Shown here piece after piece: positions 28,662-37,303 of a DNA stretch of 64,000 nucleotides. The stretch comes from Azoarcus sp. Aa7 (GTDB lineage Bacteria; Pseudomonadota; Gammaproteobacteria; Burkholderiales; Rhodocyclaceae), in assembly GCF_014822185.1 (NCBI RefSeq), contig NZ_QVLR01000103.1, positions 1 through 64,000 of the forward strand. Reading direction: 5' to 3'. Numbering within the stretch: the stretch's first letter is position 1; the number at the start of each line of letters is the position of its first letter. The position numbers and the translations under genes were made by a program. Under the pieces are notes generated by a model, which saw only the letters and a program-made list of their open reading frames with translations, was not told the DNA's origin and ran no database searches.

Positions 28662-31121
28662 TCATGCGCCGGAGGCGGCCCGCTCGGCGTCACGCACCAG
28701 CACCGGGCGCACGACCTTGCGTGGCGGGGTATTGACGATCTGCGCCAGCGGTGCCGCCACGAACGAGGCCGACCGGCGCTCCTCGGCCACGTGGCCGTAA
28801 GCCGTGCTGCGCTGGCGCGGTTCGCGCCCCGCGCTGCGGATCAGGCGCTCCATCTCGGCCGGCGGCTTTTCCTGACCGTGTTGCGCCCCGGCGGCGCGGG
28901 TGATCATCTCGTTCATCAGGGTGCCGCCGAGGTCGTTGGCGCCGGCCGCGAGCGCCACGAGCGCACCGGCATCGCCCATCTTCACCCACGAGGTCTGGAT
29001 GTTGTCGATGAGGCCGTTGAGCACGAGGCGCGCGACGCTGTGCATCAGCACCGCCTCGCGGAAGGTCGGCCCCTTGCGTGCGCGCCCCTTCAGGTACATG
29101 GGCGCCTGCTCGCCGACGAAGGGCAGCGGCACGAACTCGGTAAAGCCGCCCGTCTGGCGCTGCAGCTCGCGCAGGCGGACGAGATGGCGCGCCCAGTGCA
29201 CGATGCGGTCGACATGGCCGAACATGATCGTCGAGGTCGTCCTGAGACCGACACGGTGGGCGCTGCCGACCACTTCCAGCCACTCGTCGGTGCGCAGCTT
29301 GTCGGGACAGATCACCGCCCGCACCTCGTCGTCGAGAATTTCGGCCGCGGTACCGGGAAGGGTGTTGAGCCCGGCATCGCGCAGCCGGCGCAGGAAGGCC
29401 TCCACCGGCACACCGAGCGTGCGCGCGCCCTGCGACACTTCCAGCGGCGAGAACGCATGCACGTGGATGTCCGGGGCCACGGCGCGGATCGTCGCGAGCA
29501 GGTCGAGGTACTTCTGCCCCGTATATGCGGGGTGGATGCCGCCCTGCAGGCACACCTCGGTGCCGCCGCGCTCCCACGCCTCGCGCACGCGCCGCGCCAC
29601 TTCGTCGTGCTCGAGGTCGTAGGGTACTCCGGCGAGTTCCTCGCTGTGCTTGCCCTTGGAGAAGGCGCAGAACTGGCAGTTGAAGTAGCAGATGTTGGTG
29701 TAGCTGATGTTGCGATTGACCACGTAGCTGACCGCCTCACCGCAGCGGTGACGGCGCAGCTGGTCGGCCGCCTGGCAAACGTAGGCGAACTCCGGACCGC
29801 GCGCCTGGAACAGGCGCACGATCTCGGCCTCGTCGAGGGTGGCGCCGGCACTGGCGCGCGCGACGATCTCCATCACCTCGGGCGCCACGTCGCCTTCGGC
29901 GATGCGGGCCTGCGGCGCGGCCGCGGCCTCCGCGGGCAGCGCGCCGCCCTTGCCCGGCAGCCAGTCGTCGAGGCGCGGATAGCCCTCGGCGTCGACCATC
30001 CGCAGCACGACCTTCTGCACGGTCGGCGCCAGCCAAGTGGCGCCATCGACGACATACGATGGATACACCGTGAGGCGCTCGTGCAGGTACTTGCCCGCGG
30101 CGGCGGTCTGGCGCCGCAGCTCTTCGACATGCGGCCACGGCGCCTCGGGGTTGACGAAATCCGGAGTCAGCGGCGACACGCCGCCCCAGTCGTTGATCCC
30201 GGCCGCGACCAGATGCGGCAGCTCGCCCGGGCTCAGATTGGGCGGCGCCTGGATGCTCATGTCGGAGCCGAGGACGAGGCGCGCGACGGCGATGGTCCAC
30301 AGCATGTCGTCGAGATCCGGCTCGGGCGCATCGGCCATCTTCGTGCCGGGCTTGGCGCGGAAATTCTGGATGATGACTTCCTGCAGATGGCCATATTGCG
30401 TGTGCAGGTCGCGCAGCTCGAGCAGGGATTCGATGCGCTCGGTGCGGGATTCGCCGATGCCGATCAGGATTCCCGAGGTGAAGGGCACGCGCGCCTCGCC
30501 GGCGAGGCGGATGGTCTCGAGCCGGCGGTCCGGCGCCTTGTCGGGCGAACCGAAGTGCGGCTTGCCCCGCTCGCCCAGCGCCGCCGCGGAGGATTCGAGC
30601 ATCAAGCCCATCGACGCCGATACCGGACGCAGCGTCTCGATGTCGGCCTGCGTCAGGTTGCCTGCATTGATGTGCGGCAGCACGCCGGTTTCCTCCAGGA
30701 CACGGCCGGCGACATGCGCGAGATAGTCGATGGTCGACGCGAAGCCGAGCCGTGCCAGCGCGTCGCGCGCCTCCTGCCAGCGCTGTTCGGGCTTCTCGCC
30801 GAGCGTGAAGAGCGCCTCCTTGCAGCCCAGTGCGGCCGCCTCGCGCACCGTCGCGAGCACCGCTTCGACCGGGAGATAGGCCTGCCCGACGCTCTTCGGC
30901 GTTCCCGCGAAGGCGCAGTAGTGGCACACGTCGCGGCACAGCTGCGTCAGCGGGATGAACACCTTGCGCGACCACGTGACGAGGTTGCGGAATCCGCGGT
31001 CGCGCACCTTGCGCGCCTCGGCCATCAGGCGTCCGGTATCGGTCTGGGTTGCTAGCGCGAGGGCTTCGGCCCGCGTGGGCAGGCGCCCCTGGGCGAGAAA
31101 GGACATCTCAGTGCGTGACAT
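28662..31121 (-). CDS. fbiC: FO synthase, fused CofG-CofH radical SAM enzyme
   Basis: An 819-residue fusion of two radical-SAM enzymes that together build the deazaflavin chromophore FO from tyrosine and a flavin precursor. The N-terminal CofG half has its cluster motif at Cys62, Cys66 and Cys69 (CRDVCHYC); the C-terminal CofH half has Cys478, Cys482 and Cys485 (CYFNCQFC). The order and length match actinobacterial FbiC. ATG 31121 was chosen because GGAG lies nine bases upstream; it overlaps the end of cofC by 14 bases. FO production commits the cell to F420, so its presence in a catabolic unit is notable. Confidence 0.95.
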   Translation of the reverse strand: MSRTEMSFLAQGRLPTRAEALALATQTDTGRLMAEARKVRDRGFRNLVTWSRKVFIPLTQLCRDVCHYCAFAGTPKSVGQAYLPVEAVLATVREAAALGCKEALFTLGEKPEQRWQEARDALARLGFASTIDYLAHVAGRVLEETGVLPHINAGNLTQADIETLRPVSASMGLMLESSAAALGERGKPHFGSPDKAPDRRLETIRLAGEARVPFTSGILIGIGESRTERIESLLELRDLHTQYGHLQEVIIQNFRAKPGTKMADAPEPDLDDMLWTIAVARLVLGSDMSIQAPPNLSPGELPHLVAAGINDWGGVSPLTPDFVNPEAPWPHVEELRRQTAAAGKYLHERLTVYPSYVVDGATWLAPTVQKVVLRMVDAEGYPRLDDWLPGKGGALPAEAAAAPQARIAEGDVAPEVMEIVARASAGATLDEAEIVRLFQARGPEFAYVCQAADQLRRHRCGEAVSYVVNRNISYTNICYFNCQFCAFSKGKHSEELAGVPYDLEHDEVARRVREAWERGGTEVCLQGGIHPAYTGQKYLDLLATIRAVAPDIHVHAFSPLEVSQGARTLGVPVEAFLRRLRDAGLNTLPGTAAEILDDEVRAVICPDKLRTDEWLEVVGSAHRVGLRTTSTIMFGHVDRIVHWARHLVRLRELQRQTGGFTEFVPLPFVGEQAPMYLKGRARKGPTFREAVLMHSVARLVLNGLIDNIQTSWVKMGDAGALVALAAGANDLGGTLMNEMITRAAGAQHGQEKPPAEMERLIRSAGREPRQRSTAYGHVAEERRSASFVAAPLAQIVNTPPRKVVRPVLVRDAERAASGA

Positions 31122-31857
31122 TTTTCTGGTCTCCATGGGGTCGGGGGGCACGCCTGCGCCGGCCGCCTTCTCCCGAACATGCCGGGAGAGCGTGCAGGCG
31201 CCGCGCGATTCTTATGTGTTCGAGATAATTCTGGACATGCGTGGCCGGCTCGGTGCCGCTGCGGGCGACGAGTTCGGCCAGATCCTGCGGCCAGTCGACA
31301 TCGAAGGCGACGCCCGGCAGTTCGACCACGCGCAGGGTCGCCTCGAGGGTCGCCGCGTGGCGGACGTGATGGACGAAGCTGTTGCGGCCGTACGCGAAGG
31401 TGAATTCGCGCGCCGGCGAGCAGATCATGCAGTTGGTGCCTTCGCGGTGACGGTCCGGCGCGATCGTCACCGCCGGCCGCGACTGCGGCTCATGGGCCAT
31501 CACGAGGCGGGAAACTTCCGCCGCCGACAGCAGCGGAATGTCGGCATGCAGCACCAGCACATCGTCGATGCCGTCGCGGGCGAGCGTGGCGACGGCGGCC
31601 TGCACCGTGCCGTTCAGCCCGCGCGTGCCGAGTGCCGATTCGGGCAGCCAGTCGGCTTGAAAACGATCGACGAGGGGCCGCGCGCCGGGGTCGCCGGCCA
31701 CCACCACGGTCCCCGCGAGACAGGGGTGGCGCGCCAGCACCGTGAGCACGTCGGCGAGCATCGCCTTGACCAGCTCCTCGCGCTCACGCGGGGACAGGAT
31801 CCGGGCGAGGCGCTGCTTGGCGCGCGAAAACTGCTTCACCGGAATCAGAGCGTGCAT
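31108..31857 (-). CDS. cofC: Phospholactate/PEP/phosphoglycerate guanylyltransferase
   Basis: A 249-residue nucleotidyltransferase starting [18 protein letters not shown], with VLHADIPLLSAAEV and SRPAVTIAPDRHREGTN, as in CofC. It activates a three-carbon phosphoacid with GTP for transfer to FO. Family members use 2-phospho-L-lactate, phosphoenolpyruvate or, in Paraburkholderia rhizoxinica, 3-phosphoglycerate; which applies here cannot be read off. The C-terminus has an unusual Arg-rich tail (GGRRRRAPRPHGDQ). The start overlaps the end of cofD by 13 bases and its end overlaps the fbiC start. Confidence 0.9.
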   Translation of the reverse strand: MHALIPVKQFSRAKQRLARILSPREREELVKAMLADVLTVLARHPCLAGTVVVAGDPGARPLVDRFQADWLPESALGTRGLNGTVQAAVATLARDGIDDVLVLHADIPLLSAAEVSRLVMAHEPQSRPAVTIAPDRHREGTNCMICSPAREFTFAYGRNSFVHHVRHAATLEATLRVVELPGVAFDVDWPQDLAELVARSGTEPATHVQNYLEHIRIARRLHALPACSGEGGRRRRAPRPHGDQKNVTH

Positions 31858-32816
31858 GTCGCCTCCTCCTCGCGCAGCGCGCGCGCGAACGCCAGCACCC
31901 GGCGCGCCAGGCCAACCTTGTCCTGACGGTTGCGCATCAGCGTCGGCGCCACCAGCACCTTGATGCCGCGTTCGCGGATAGCCGGCGCCTGCGCGACGTC
32001 GGCGTCGTCGATGACGAAGCCGTCGATGAGGTCGCCGTAGTAGTCGGCAACCGCTTCGGCGGTCTGCGGCAGGTTCAGCTCCTGCATCATCTTCGCCGCC
32101 GGCCCCTTCACCGCCGCACCGGCGATGATCGGCGACACGGCGATTACCGGGGCGGCACTGGCGCGCAGCGCGGCCTCCACGCCGGGCAGCCGCAGCATCG
32201 GGGCGACGCTGACAAAGGGATTCGACGGGCAGATCACGGTCGCACCGAGCGCGGGCGAGCGCAGTCTTTCGAGAAGCTGCGGATGCGGGCGCGCCGCATC
32301 GATGCCGTCGAAGCGGAAGCCGCCGACGCGCGGCTCGCACCGGCGCTGCACGAAGTAGTCCTGGAACGGCAACTCGCCCGCTTCGGTCTGCACCATCGTG
32401 CGCACCGCATCGTCGCTCATCGGCAGCAAGGTGTGCGCCACGCCCAGCGCGCCGCACAGCCGGCGGGTGACCTGCGACAGCGACTCGCCCGCACGCAACC
32501 GCTGGCTGCGCACCAGATGCGTGGCGATGTCGCGGTCGCCGAGGCGGAACCAGGTTTCGGCACCGTAACGCCCGAGCGCGTCCATGGCCGACCAGCTTTC
32601 CCCTGCCAGGCCCCAGCCCTGCTCGGCGTTGCCGATCCCGGCCAATGTGTACATGACGGTATCGAGATCGGGGGAAATGTTCAGGCCGAGGTGCTCGAAG
32701 TCGTCCCCGGTGTTGGCGACGATGGTCAGTTCGCCCGGGCGCAGTTCGTCGGCGAGCCCCAGTGCGAGCTTCGCGCCGCCTACCCCGCCCGAGAGTGCCA
32801 AGATTTCCCGTTTCAT
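31845..32816 (-). CDS. cofD: 2-phospho-L-lactate transferase, F420-0 forming
   Basis: A 323-residue CofD/FbiA protein. The N-terminal motif [19 protein letters not shown], then [20 protein letters not shown] and [14 protein letters not shown], are diagnostic. It transfers the activated phosphoacid moiety to FO, giving F420-0 or the dehydro form. It is the first of five F420-related genes and follows the acyl-CoA dehydrogenase gene by 27 bases on the same strand, so it appears to be transcribed with the acyl-CoA ligase and LLM genes upstream. Confidence 0.94.
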   Translation of the reverse strand: MKREILALSGGVGGAKLALGLADELRPGELTIVANTGDDFEHLGLNISPDLDTVMYTLAGIGNAEQGWGLAGESWSAMDALGRYGAETWFRLGDRDIATHLVRSQRLRAGESLSQVTRRLCGALGVAHTLLPMSDDAVRTMVQTEAGELPFQDYFVQRRCEPRVGGFRFDGIDAARPHPQLLERLRSPALGATVICPSNPFVSVAPMLRLPGVEAALRASAAPVIAVSPIIAGAAVKGPAAKMMQELNLPQTAEAVADYYGDLIDGFVIDDADVAQAPAIRERGIKVLVAPTLMRNRQDKVGLARRVLAFARALREEEATCTL

Positions 32817-32843
32817 CGCCTCGCTCCCCGTCCGTAATGCCCG

Positions 32844-33959
32844 TTACGCGTAGCAGTGCGCCATGTGGCGCGCCACCGTTTCGCGGTGCCAGCCCGCATC
32901 GCCGGCGGTGACGGCGTTCGCCCGCGCGCGCCGCAGGTGCAGATGCACGTCCAGCTCCCACGTGTAGCCGATGCCGCCGTGGAGCTGCACCGCAGCCTCG
33001 GCCGCATCGACCGCGGTCTCCCCGATGAAGGCCTTGGCTGCGGCGACCAGCGCGCCGGCATCGCCACGCCGCTCGTCGAGCGCGAGGCAGGCGGCATACA
33101 GCAGGCTGCGGCCGATCTCCACATTCACCTGCACATCTGCAAGGCGGTGGCTGACAGCCTGGAAGCTTCCGATCGGGCGGCCGAACTGCACGCGTTCCTT
33201 CGCATAGGCGGTCGTCATCGCCAGTACGGCCCCGGCGCTGCCGAGCAGGTCCGCCGCGACGAGCACCGTCCATACCGCGTAGGCGTCGTGCGCCGCACCG
33301 GCGTCCGGCACCATGCGCTCCACGCCGACCTGCACGCCGTCGAGCCGCAGTTCGACGATGTCCTGCGCGTCGATCCGCTGCATCGGCACCACTTCCATGC
33401 CACCCGCACCGGCCGCGACCGGCACCAGCCGAACGTCGTCGCCGACCCGCACGGCGACGAGGAACAGACCCGCGGTGCTGCCGTCGGCGACGAAGATCTT
33501 CCTGCCCGACAGCTTCAGGCCGCCGTCACCAGCCTGCGCCGTCATGGCGACCCTGTCCGGCCCCCACGTGCCATTCGGCTCTTCCACCGCGAGCGTCACG
33601 GGCAAGGTGCCGGCAATGATCTGCGGCAGCAGTTCAGCCTTCAGCGCCGCGCCGCCGTTGCGGTCGAGCGCGACCGCGCCGGCCAGCGTCGAGGTCATCG
33701 CCCCCGGCAGCAGCGCGCGCCCGGCCTCTTCCGCCAGCAACGCCGCGCCGATCACGCCCAGACCGCTGCCGCCGCCCGCCTCGCTGCAGCCGGCACCGAA
33801 CCAGCCCATCTCCGCCAGCTCGGCCCACAGCTCCGCGGGCATCCGCGACGGCGGCGTGTCGAGCGCGCGGCGGGCGGACTCTGCCTTCCAGCGCTGGGCA
33901 AGCAGCTCTCGGGCGATGTCGCGCAGCGCGACGAGCTCTTCGCCAAGTTCGAAATCCAT
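32844..33959 (-). CDS. Acyl-CoA dehydrogenase subunit with catalytic Glu
   Basis: A 371-residue acyl-CoA dehydrogenase-fold protein. The C-terminal region reads [19 protein letters not shown], where the Glu after Trp is the position used as base in isovaleryl- and steroid-type enzymes. The N-terminal half is divergent and Ala-rich. Its start overlaps the stop of the preceding dehydrogenase gene as TGATG, which suggests the two proteins form one heteromer, as FadE26-27 and FadE28-29 (ChsE) do in steroid side-chain degradation. FAD-binding residues may be split between the subunits. Confidence 0.85.
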   Translation of the reverse strand: MDFELGEELVALRDIARELLAQRWKAESARRALDTPPSRMPAELWAELAEMGWFGAGCSEAGGGSGLGVIGAALLAEEAGRALLPGAMTSTLAGAVALDRNGGAALKAELLPQIIAGTLPVTLAVEEPNGTWGPDRVAMTAQAGDGGLKLSGRKIFVADGSTAGLFLVAVRVGDDVRLVPVAAGAGGMEVVPMQRIDAQDIVELRLDGVQVGVERMVPDAGAAHDAYAVWTVLVAADLLGSAGAVLAMTTAYAKERVQFGRPIGSFQAVSHRLADVQVNVEIGRSLLYAACLALDERRGDAGALVAAAKAFIGETAVDAAEAAVQLHGGIGYTWELDVHLHLRRARANAVTAGDAGWHRETVARHMAHCYA

Positions 33960-35125
33960 CACGCCTCTCCGGTCGAACGCGGCAGGCCGAGCACGCGCTC
34001 GGCGATCACGTTGTGCATGATTTCGCTGGTGCCGCCGCCGATGCTGTAGCCGAGCGAATCGAAGTAGCCGGCCACGAGCCGCCCCTTGCCGACGACATGG
34101 GGCGATTTCTTGGTCAGACAGGCGTAGGGACCGGCGTTGTCGAGCGCCGCGCGGGCGACCTTCTGCCGCAGCTTCGCCGCGAACAGCTTGCCGACGGAGG
34201 CGGAGGCGCCCGGCTGCCGCCCCGCGAGCTGGTCGCTCAGGGCACGGAAGCCCAGGTAGCGCAGCCCTTCCACCTCGATCCAGTACTGCGCGGCCTGCTG
34301 CCGCGCCACCGCGTCGGCAATCTCGCCACCCGCGGCCGACTGCTGCCACAGACGTTCGAGGCTGTTCTCCATCGCGATGACGCCGGACAGGCCGCTACGC
34401 TCATGGTCCAGCGTGCTGCGTGCGATCTTCCAGCCGCCGTGCAGCTCACCGACGAGGTTTTCCTGCGGAATCCGCACCGCGTCGAAGAACACTTCCGAGA
34501 AATGCACGCCGCCGCCCGCATTGCGCAGCGGCCGCACCGTGATACCGGGCGTTTTCATGTCGCACAGCAGGTAGCTGATGCCCTCGCGCTTGGGCGCCGA
34601 CGGATCGGTCCGCACCAGCAGAAAACACCAGTCTGCGATCGGGGCGAGACTCGTCCACAACTTTTGCCCGGTGACGACGAAATCATTGCCTTCCTGCACC
34701 GCACGGGTCGTCAGCGACGCAAGATCGCTGCCGGCGCCGGGTTCACTGAACCCTTGGCACCACAACTCGTCCGCCGCCAGGATCTTCGGCAGGAAGCGGC
34801 GGCGCTGCGCCTCCGACGCGTGCAGCACCAGCGTCGGCCCGAGGATCGACAGGCCGATCGTGTTGATCAGCGGCGGCAATTTCGCGCGCGCGATCTCTTC
34901 CGACACGATGACCTGCTCGGTCAGGCTGGCCTCTTGACCGCCATAGGCCTTCGGCCACGCGAGGCCGACATAGCCGGCCTCCCACAGGCGCCGTTGCCAG
35001 TCGCGCGCCGCCTGCACCGGATCGGCCGCCTTCGCCACCGCCGCCGCGTGATGGGCGTTGGCGGCGATCCATTCGCGGCAGCTCAGCCGGTAGGCTTCCT
35101 CGGCGGCAGTGAACTTGAGATCCAT
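33959..35125 (-). CDS. Acyl-CoA dehydrogenase subunit, partner of the next gene
   Basis: A 388-residue protein with a good FAD loop (CQGFSEPGAGSDLASLTTRA) and VVTGQKLWTS. The position of the medium-chain catalytic Glu (IYEGT) reads SIGGGTSEIMHN, with Gly instead. It therefore looks like the flavin-binding, non-catalytic partner of a two-subunit dehydrogenase, whose base would come from the overlapping downstream gene. Such alpha2beta2 enzymes are typical for CoA esters carrying bulky rings. The pair lies between LLM genes and the F420 genes. Confidence 0.86.
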   Translation of the reverse strand: MDLKFTAAEEAYRLSCREWIAANAHHAAAVAKAADPVQAARDWQRRLWEAGYVGLAWPKAYGGQEASLTEQVIVSEEIARAKLPPLINTIGLSILGPTLVLHASEAQRRRFLPKILAADELWCQGFSEPGAGSDLASLTTRAVQEGNDFVVTGQKLWTSLAPIADWCFLLVRTDPSAPKREGISYLLCDMKTPGITVRPLRNAGGGVHFSEVFFDAVRIPQENLVGELHGGWKIARSTLDHERSGLSGVIAMENSLERLWQQSAAGGEIADAVARQQAAQYWIEVEGLRYLGFRALSDQLAGRQPGASASVGKLFAAKLRQKVARAALDNAGPYACLTKKSPHVVGKGRLVAGYFDSLGYSIGGGTSEIMHNVIAERVLGLPRSTGEA

Positions 35126-35128
35126 GGC

Positions 35129-36205
35129 TCAGGCGACGAGTCGGGTATGGAGTTGCGACGCCGTGACGCGGATGCTCTCGATCACGTCCAGATGCTCACG
35201 TCCCGGAAGGTACATGCGGCACAGCAGGTGGTTGATGCCGACGTCGCCCTTCAGGCGCAGCAGCCGGCCCAGCACCTCGTCGTGGCTGCCGTACAGCGCG
35301 CAGCCCGCCAGCAGTGCCTCGTCGCTCATGCCGCGGATGACCGCGAGATCCTTGTGGTCCTCGCGGGCCTCGGCGCGCAGTGCATCGATACGCGTGCGCA
35401 ACCCGGGCAGGGCCTTTTCGCGTGCGACCTTGCCGTCGGTGGCGAGGAAGAGCTCGCGCGCCAGCGCCACCTCGACCTCGCAACGGTCGCGGCCGGCCTT
35501 CGCCAGTGCCGCGTCGTACCAGCCGACCTTGGTCTTCACCTCGTCGTCGGTTTCCAGCGACGACACCAGCAGGCTGTAACCGCGCGACGCGGCCCATTCG
35601 ATCACCGCCCGCGACGTCGCATTGACCCACATCGGCGGATGCGGCAACTGCACCGGACGCGGCAGCATGGGCAGGTATTGCGCCTCGGTCTGCCCGCGCC
35701 GCCACTGGTCGACGAACTTCCGGTCGCCCGGTTCGCGACGCCAGCCGGGCTCGCCCTTCGCATGCAGCGGGAACACGTAGTGCTCACCGATGTACTGCAC
35801 GTTGCTTTGCGACCACACGGTGCGCACAAGGTCGGTCGCCTCGCGGAAGCGCGCCTCGCGCTGCTCCCACAGCACACCCGCGGCGGCAAACTCGCCGGCG
35901 CGTTCGCCGGCCGACACGCCCATGATCAGGCGGCCGCGCGACACGATGTCGACCAGCGCATAGTCCTCGGCGCTGTTCACCGGAAAATCCAGCGCCAGCT
36001 GGCGGTTGGCCGGCCCCACGCGGATCGAGCGGGTGGCGGCAGCGGCGGCAGCGGCCAGCGGCGCGACTTCCGGCGCACCGAGGGCGCCGTGATGTTCCTC
36101 GAACAGCGCCGAATCGAAGCCCAGACGGTCGGCCTCGGCAATCTGCGCCAGCGCGTCGTGGTAGGAGCAGTCCGGCCCCAGCGAATACAACAGACCCAGT
36201 CTCAT
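35129..36205 (-). CDS. LLM-class F420/flavin oxidoreductase
   Basis: A 358-residue luciferase-like barrel. It begins MRLGLLYSLGPDCSYHDAL and contains GFDSALFEEHHGALG, RVGPANRQLALDFPVNSAEDYALVD and GRLIMGVSAGERAGEF, the normal cofactor-side motifs. It starts within the last bases of the upstream LLM gene (ATGA overlap) and ends three bases before the dehydrogenase gene. The two overlapping LLM proteins may act together or in sequence on the ligase product. F420 as cofactor is inferred from the nearby biosynthesis genes. Confidence 0.85.
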   Translation of the reverse strand: MRLGLLYSLGPDCSYHDALAQIAEADRLGFDSALFEEHHGALGAPEVAPLAAAAAAATRSIRVGPANRQLALDFPVNSAEDYALVDIVSRGRLIMGVSAGERAGEFAAAGVLWEQREARFREATDLVRTVWSQSNVQYIGEHYVFPLHAKGEPGWRREPGDRKFVDQWRRGQTEAQYLPMLPRPVQLPHPPMWVNATSRAVIEWAASRGYSLLVSSLETDDEVKTKVGWYDAALAKAGRDRCEVEVALARELFLATDGKVAREKALPGLRTRIDALRAEAREDHKDLAVIRGMSDEALLAGCALYGSHDEVLGRLLRLKGDVGINHLLCRMYLPGREHLDVIESIRVTASQLHTRLVA

Positions 36206-37245
36206 TTCCGGCTCCCCTCGCGCAGCATCGGCATCACTTCCTTCGCAAACAACTCCATCGACTCGAGCATCCGGTCGCTACGGAAATTGGCCCAACTCAG
36301 GCGCGCCAGCAGCATGTCGACGCCGTAGTCGATGACCGGGCGGAACATCTCGCGCACCCGCGCCGGACCGCCGCGCGGACGGTTGGGGTTGGTGATGAAC
36401 TGCTCCTTCATCCCCGGCGGCGGTTCGGTGACTTGCGAACCGTCCTCGTTGAACATGCGGAAGAAACCGAAGCCGATGAACTGGTCGCGCATCGCCGGCC
36501 AGTAGTCCTGCTCGATCGTCACGGCGGCTTCTTCGTCGCTCGCGGCGAGATAGACGTCGACGAACTTGGCCCGCTTCAGGCTGGCCGGGTCGCGACCGAA
36601 CTCGCGTGCGAAATCGGCGTAGCGGTCGAACACCGTCATGCCGCATTCGGCATCGCCGGTGGTGCAGTACGGCCAGCCGCGCTTCGCCGCCGCCTTCACC
36701 GACCAGTCGGCGAAGCCGCCGCACACCCACATCGGCACCTCGCGCTGGACGGGGCGCGTCTTGAGCGAGACGTCCTTGTAGTTGTAGTACTCGCCGCTGA
36801 AGGAGAAGGTCTCCTCGGTCAGCGCGCGGCGCACCACCTCGAAGGCCTCGATGAAGCGCGCGCCGATGCGGCCGATTTCGACGCCATGGCCGTGGAATTC
36901 CTCCGGCCGGTAGCCGGCCCCGAGGCCCAGCACCAGGCGGCCGTTGGACAGGCGGTCGAGCACCGCCGCCTGCTCGGCAACCTTGAGCGGATCGTGCTGC
37001 GGCACCAGCAGCGCACCGGTGACGAGCTTGATGCGGCTGGTGGCGAGCGCGACCGGCGCAAAGGCGGTCAGCAGCGACGGGCAATAGCCGTCGTACCAGA
37101 ACGAGTGCTCGGTCAGCGCGAACCCGTCAAAGCCGAGTTCTTCGGCGTGCTGCGCATGCACCACCAGATCGTCGTACATGTCGGCGTGCGAGCGCCGGTA
37201 CGAATGGGGACTCTGCATCCCGTACGGTCCGATCACGATATCCAT
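36202..37245 (-). CDS. LLM-class F420/flavin oxidoreductase
   Basis: A 347-residue luciferase-like protein with GFDGFALTEHSFWYDGY, TGALLVPQHDPLKVAEQAA and LSNGRLVLGLGAGYRPEEF, closely following the pattern of the enzyme at 25067-26062, so those two may be paralogues. ATG 37245 was preferred: AGGAGG lies 11 bases upstream, while the in-frame GTG at 37254 is only two bases from it. It is the second gene of its unit, after the acyl-CoA ligase. Confidence 0.85.
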   Translation of the reverse strand: MDIVIGPYGMQSPHSYRRSHADMYDDLVVHAQHAEELGFDGFALTEHSFWYDGYCPSLLTAFAPVALATSRIKLVTGALLVPQHDPLKVAEQAAVLDRLSNGRLVLGLGAGYRPEEFHGHGVEIGRIGARFIEAFEVVRRALTEETFSFSGEYYNYKDVSLKTRPVQREVPMWVCGGFADWSVKAAAKRGWPYCTTGDAECGMTVFDRYADFAREFGRDPASLKRAKFVDVYLAASDEEAAVTIEQDYWPAMRDQFIGFGFFRMFNEDGSQVTEPPPGMKEQFITNPNRPRGGPARVREMFRPVIDYGVDMLLARLSWANFRSDRMLESMELFAKEVMPMLREGSRK

Positions 37246-37303
37246 GGATTCCACATCCTCCTCAATGCTGTTCGACTGTCAGGAAACAACCGGCCGGGGC
37301 GAT

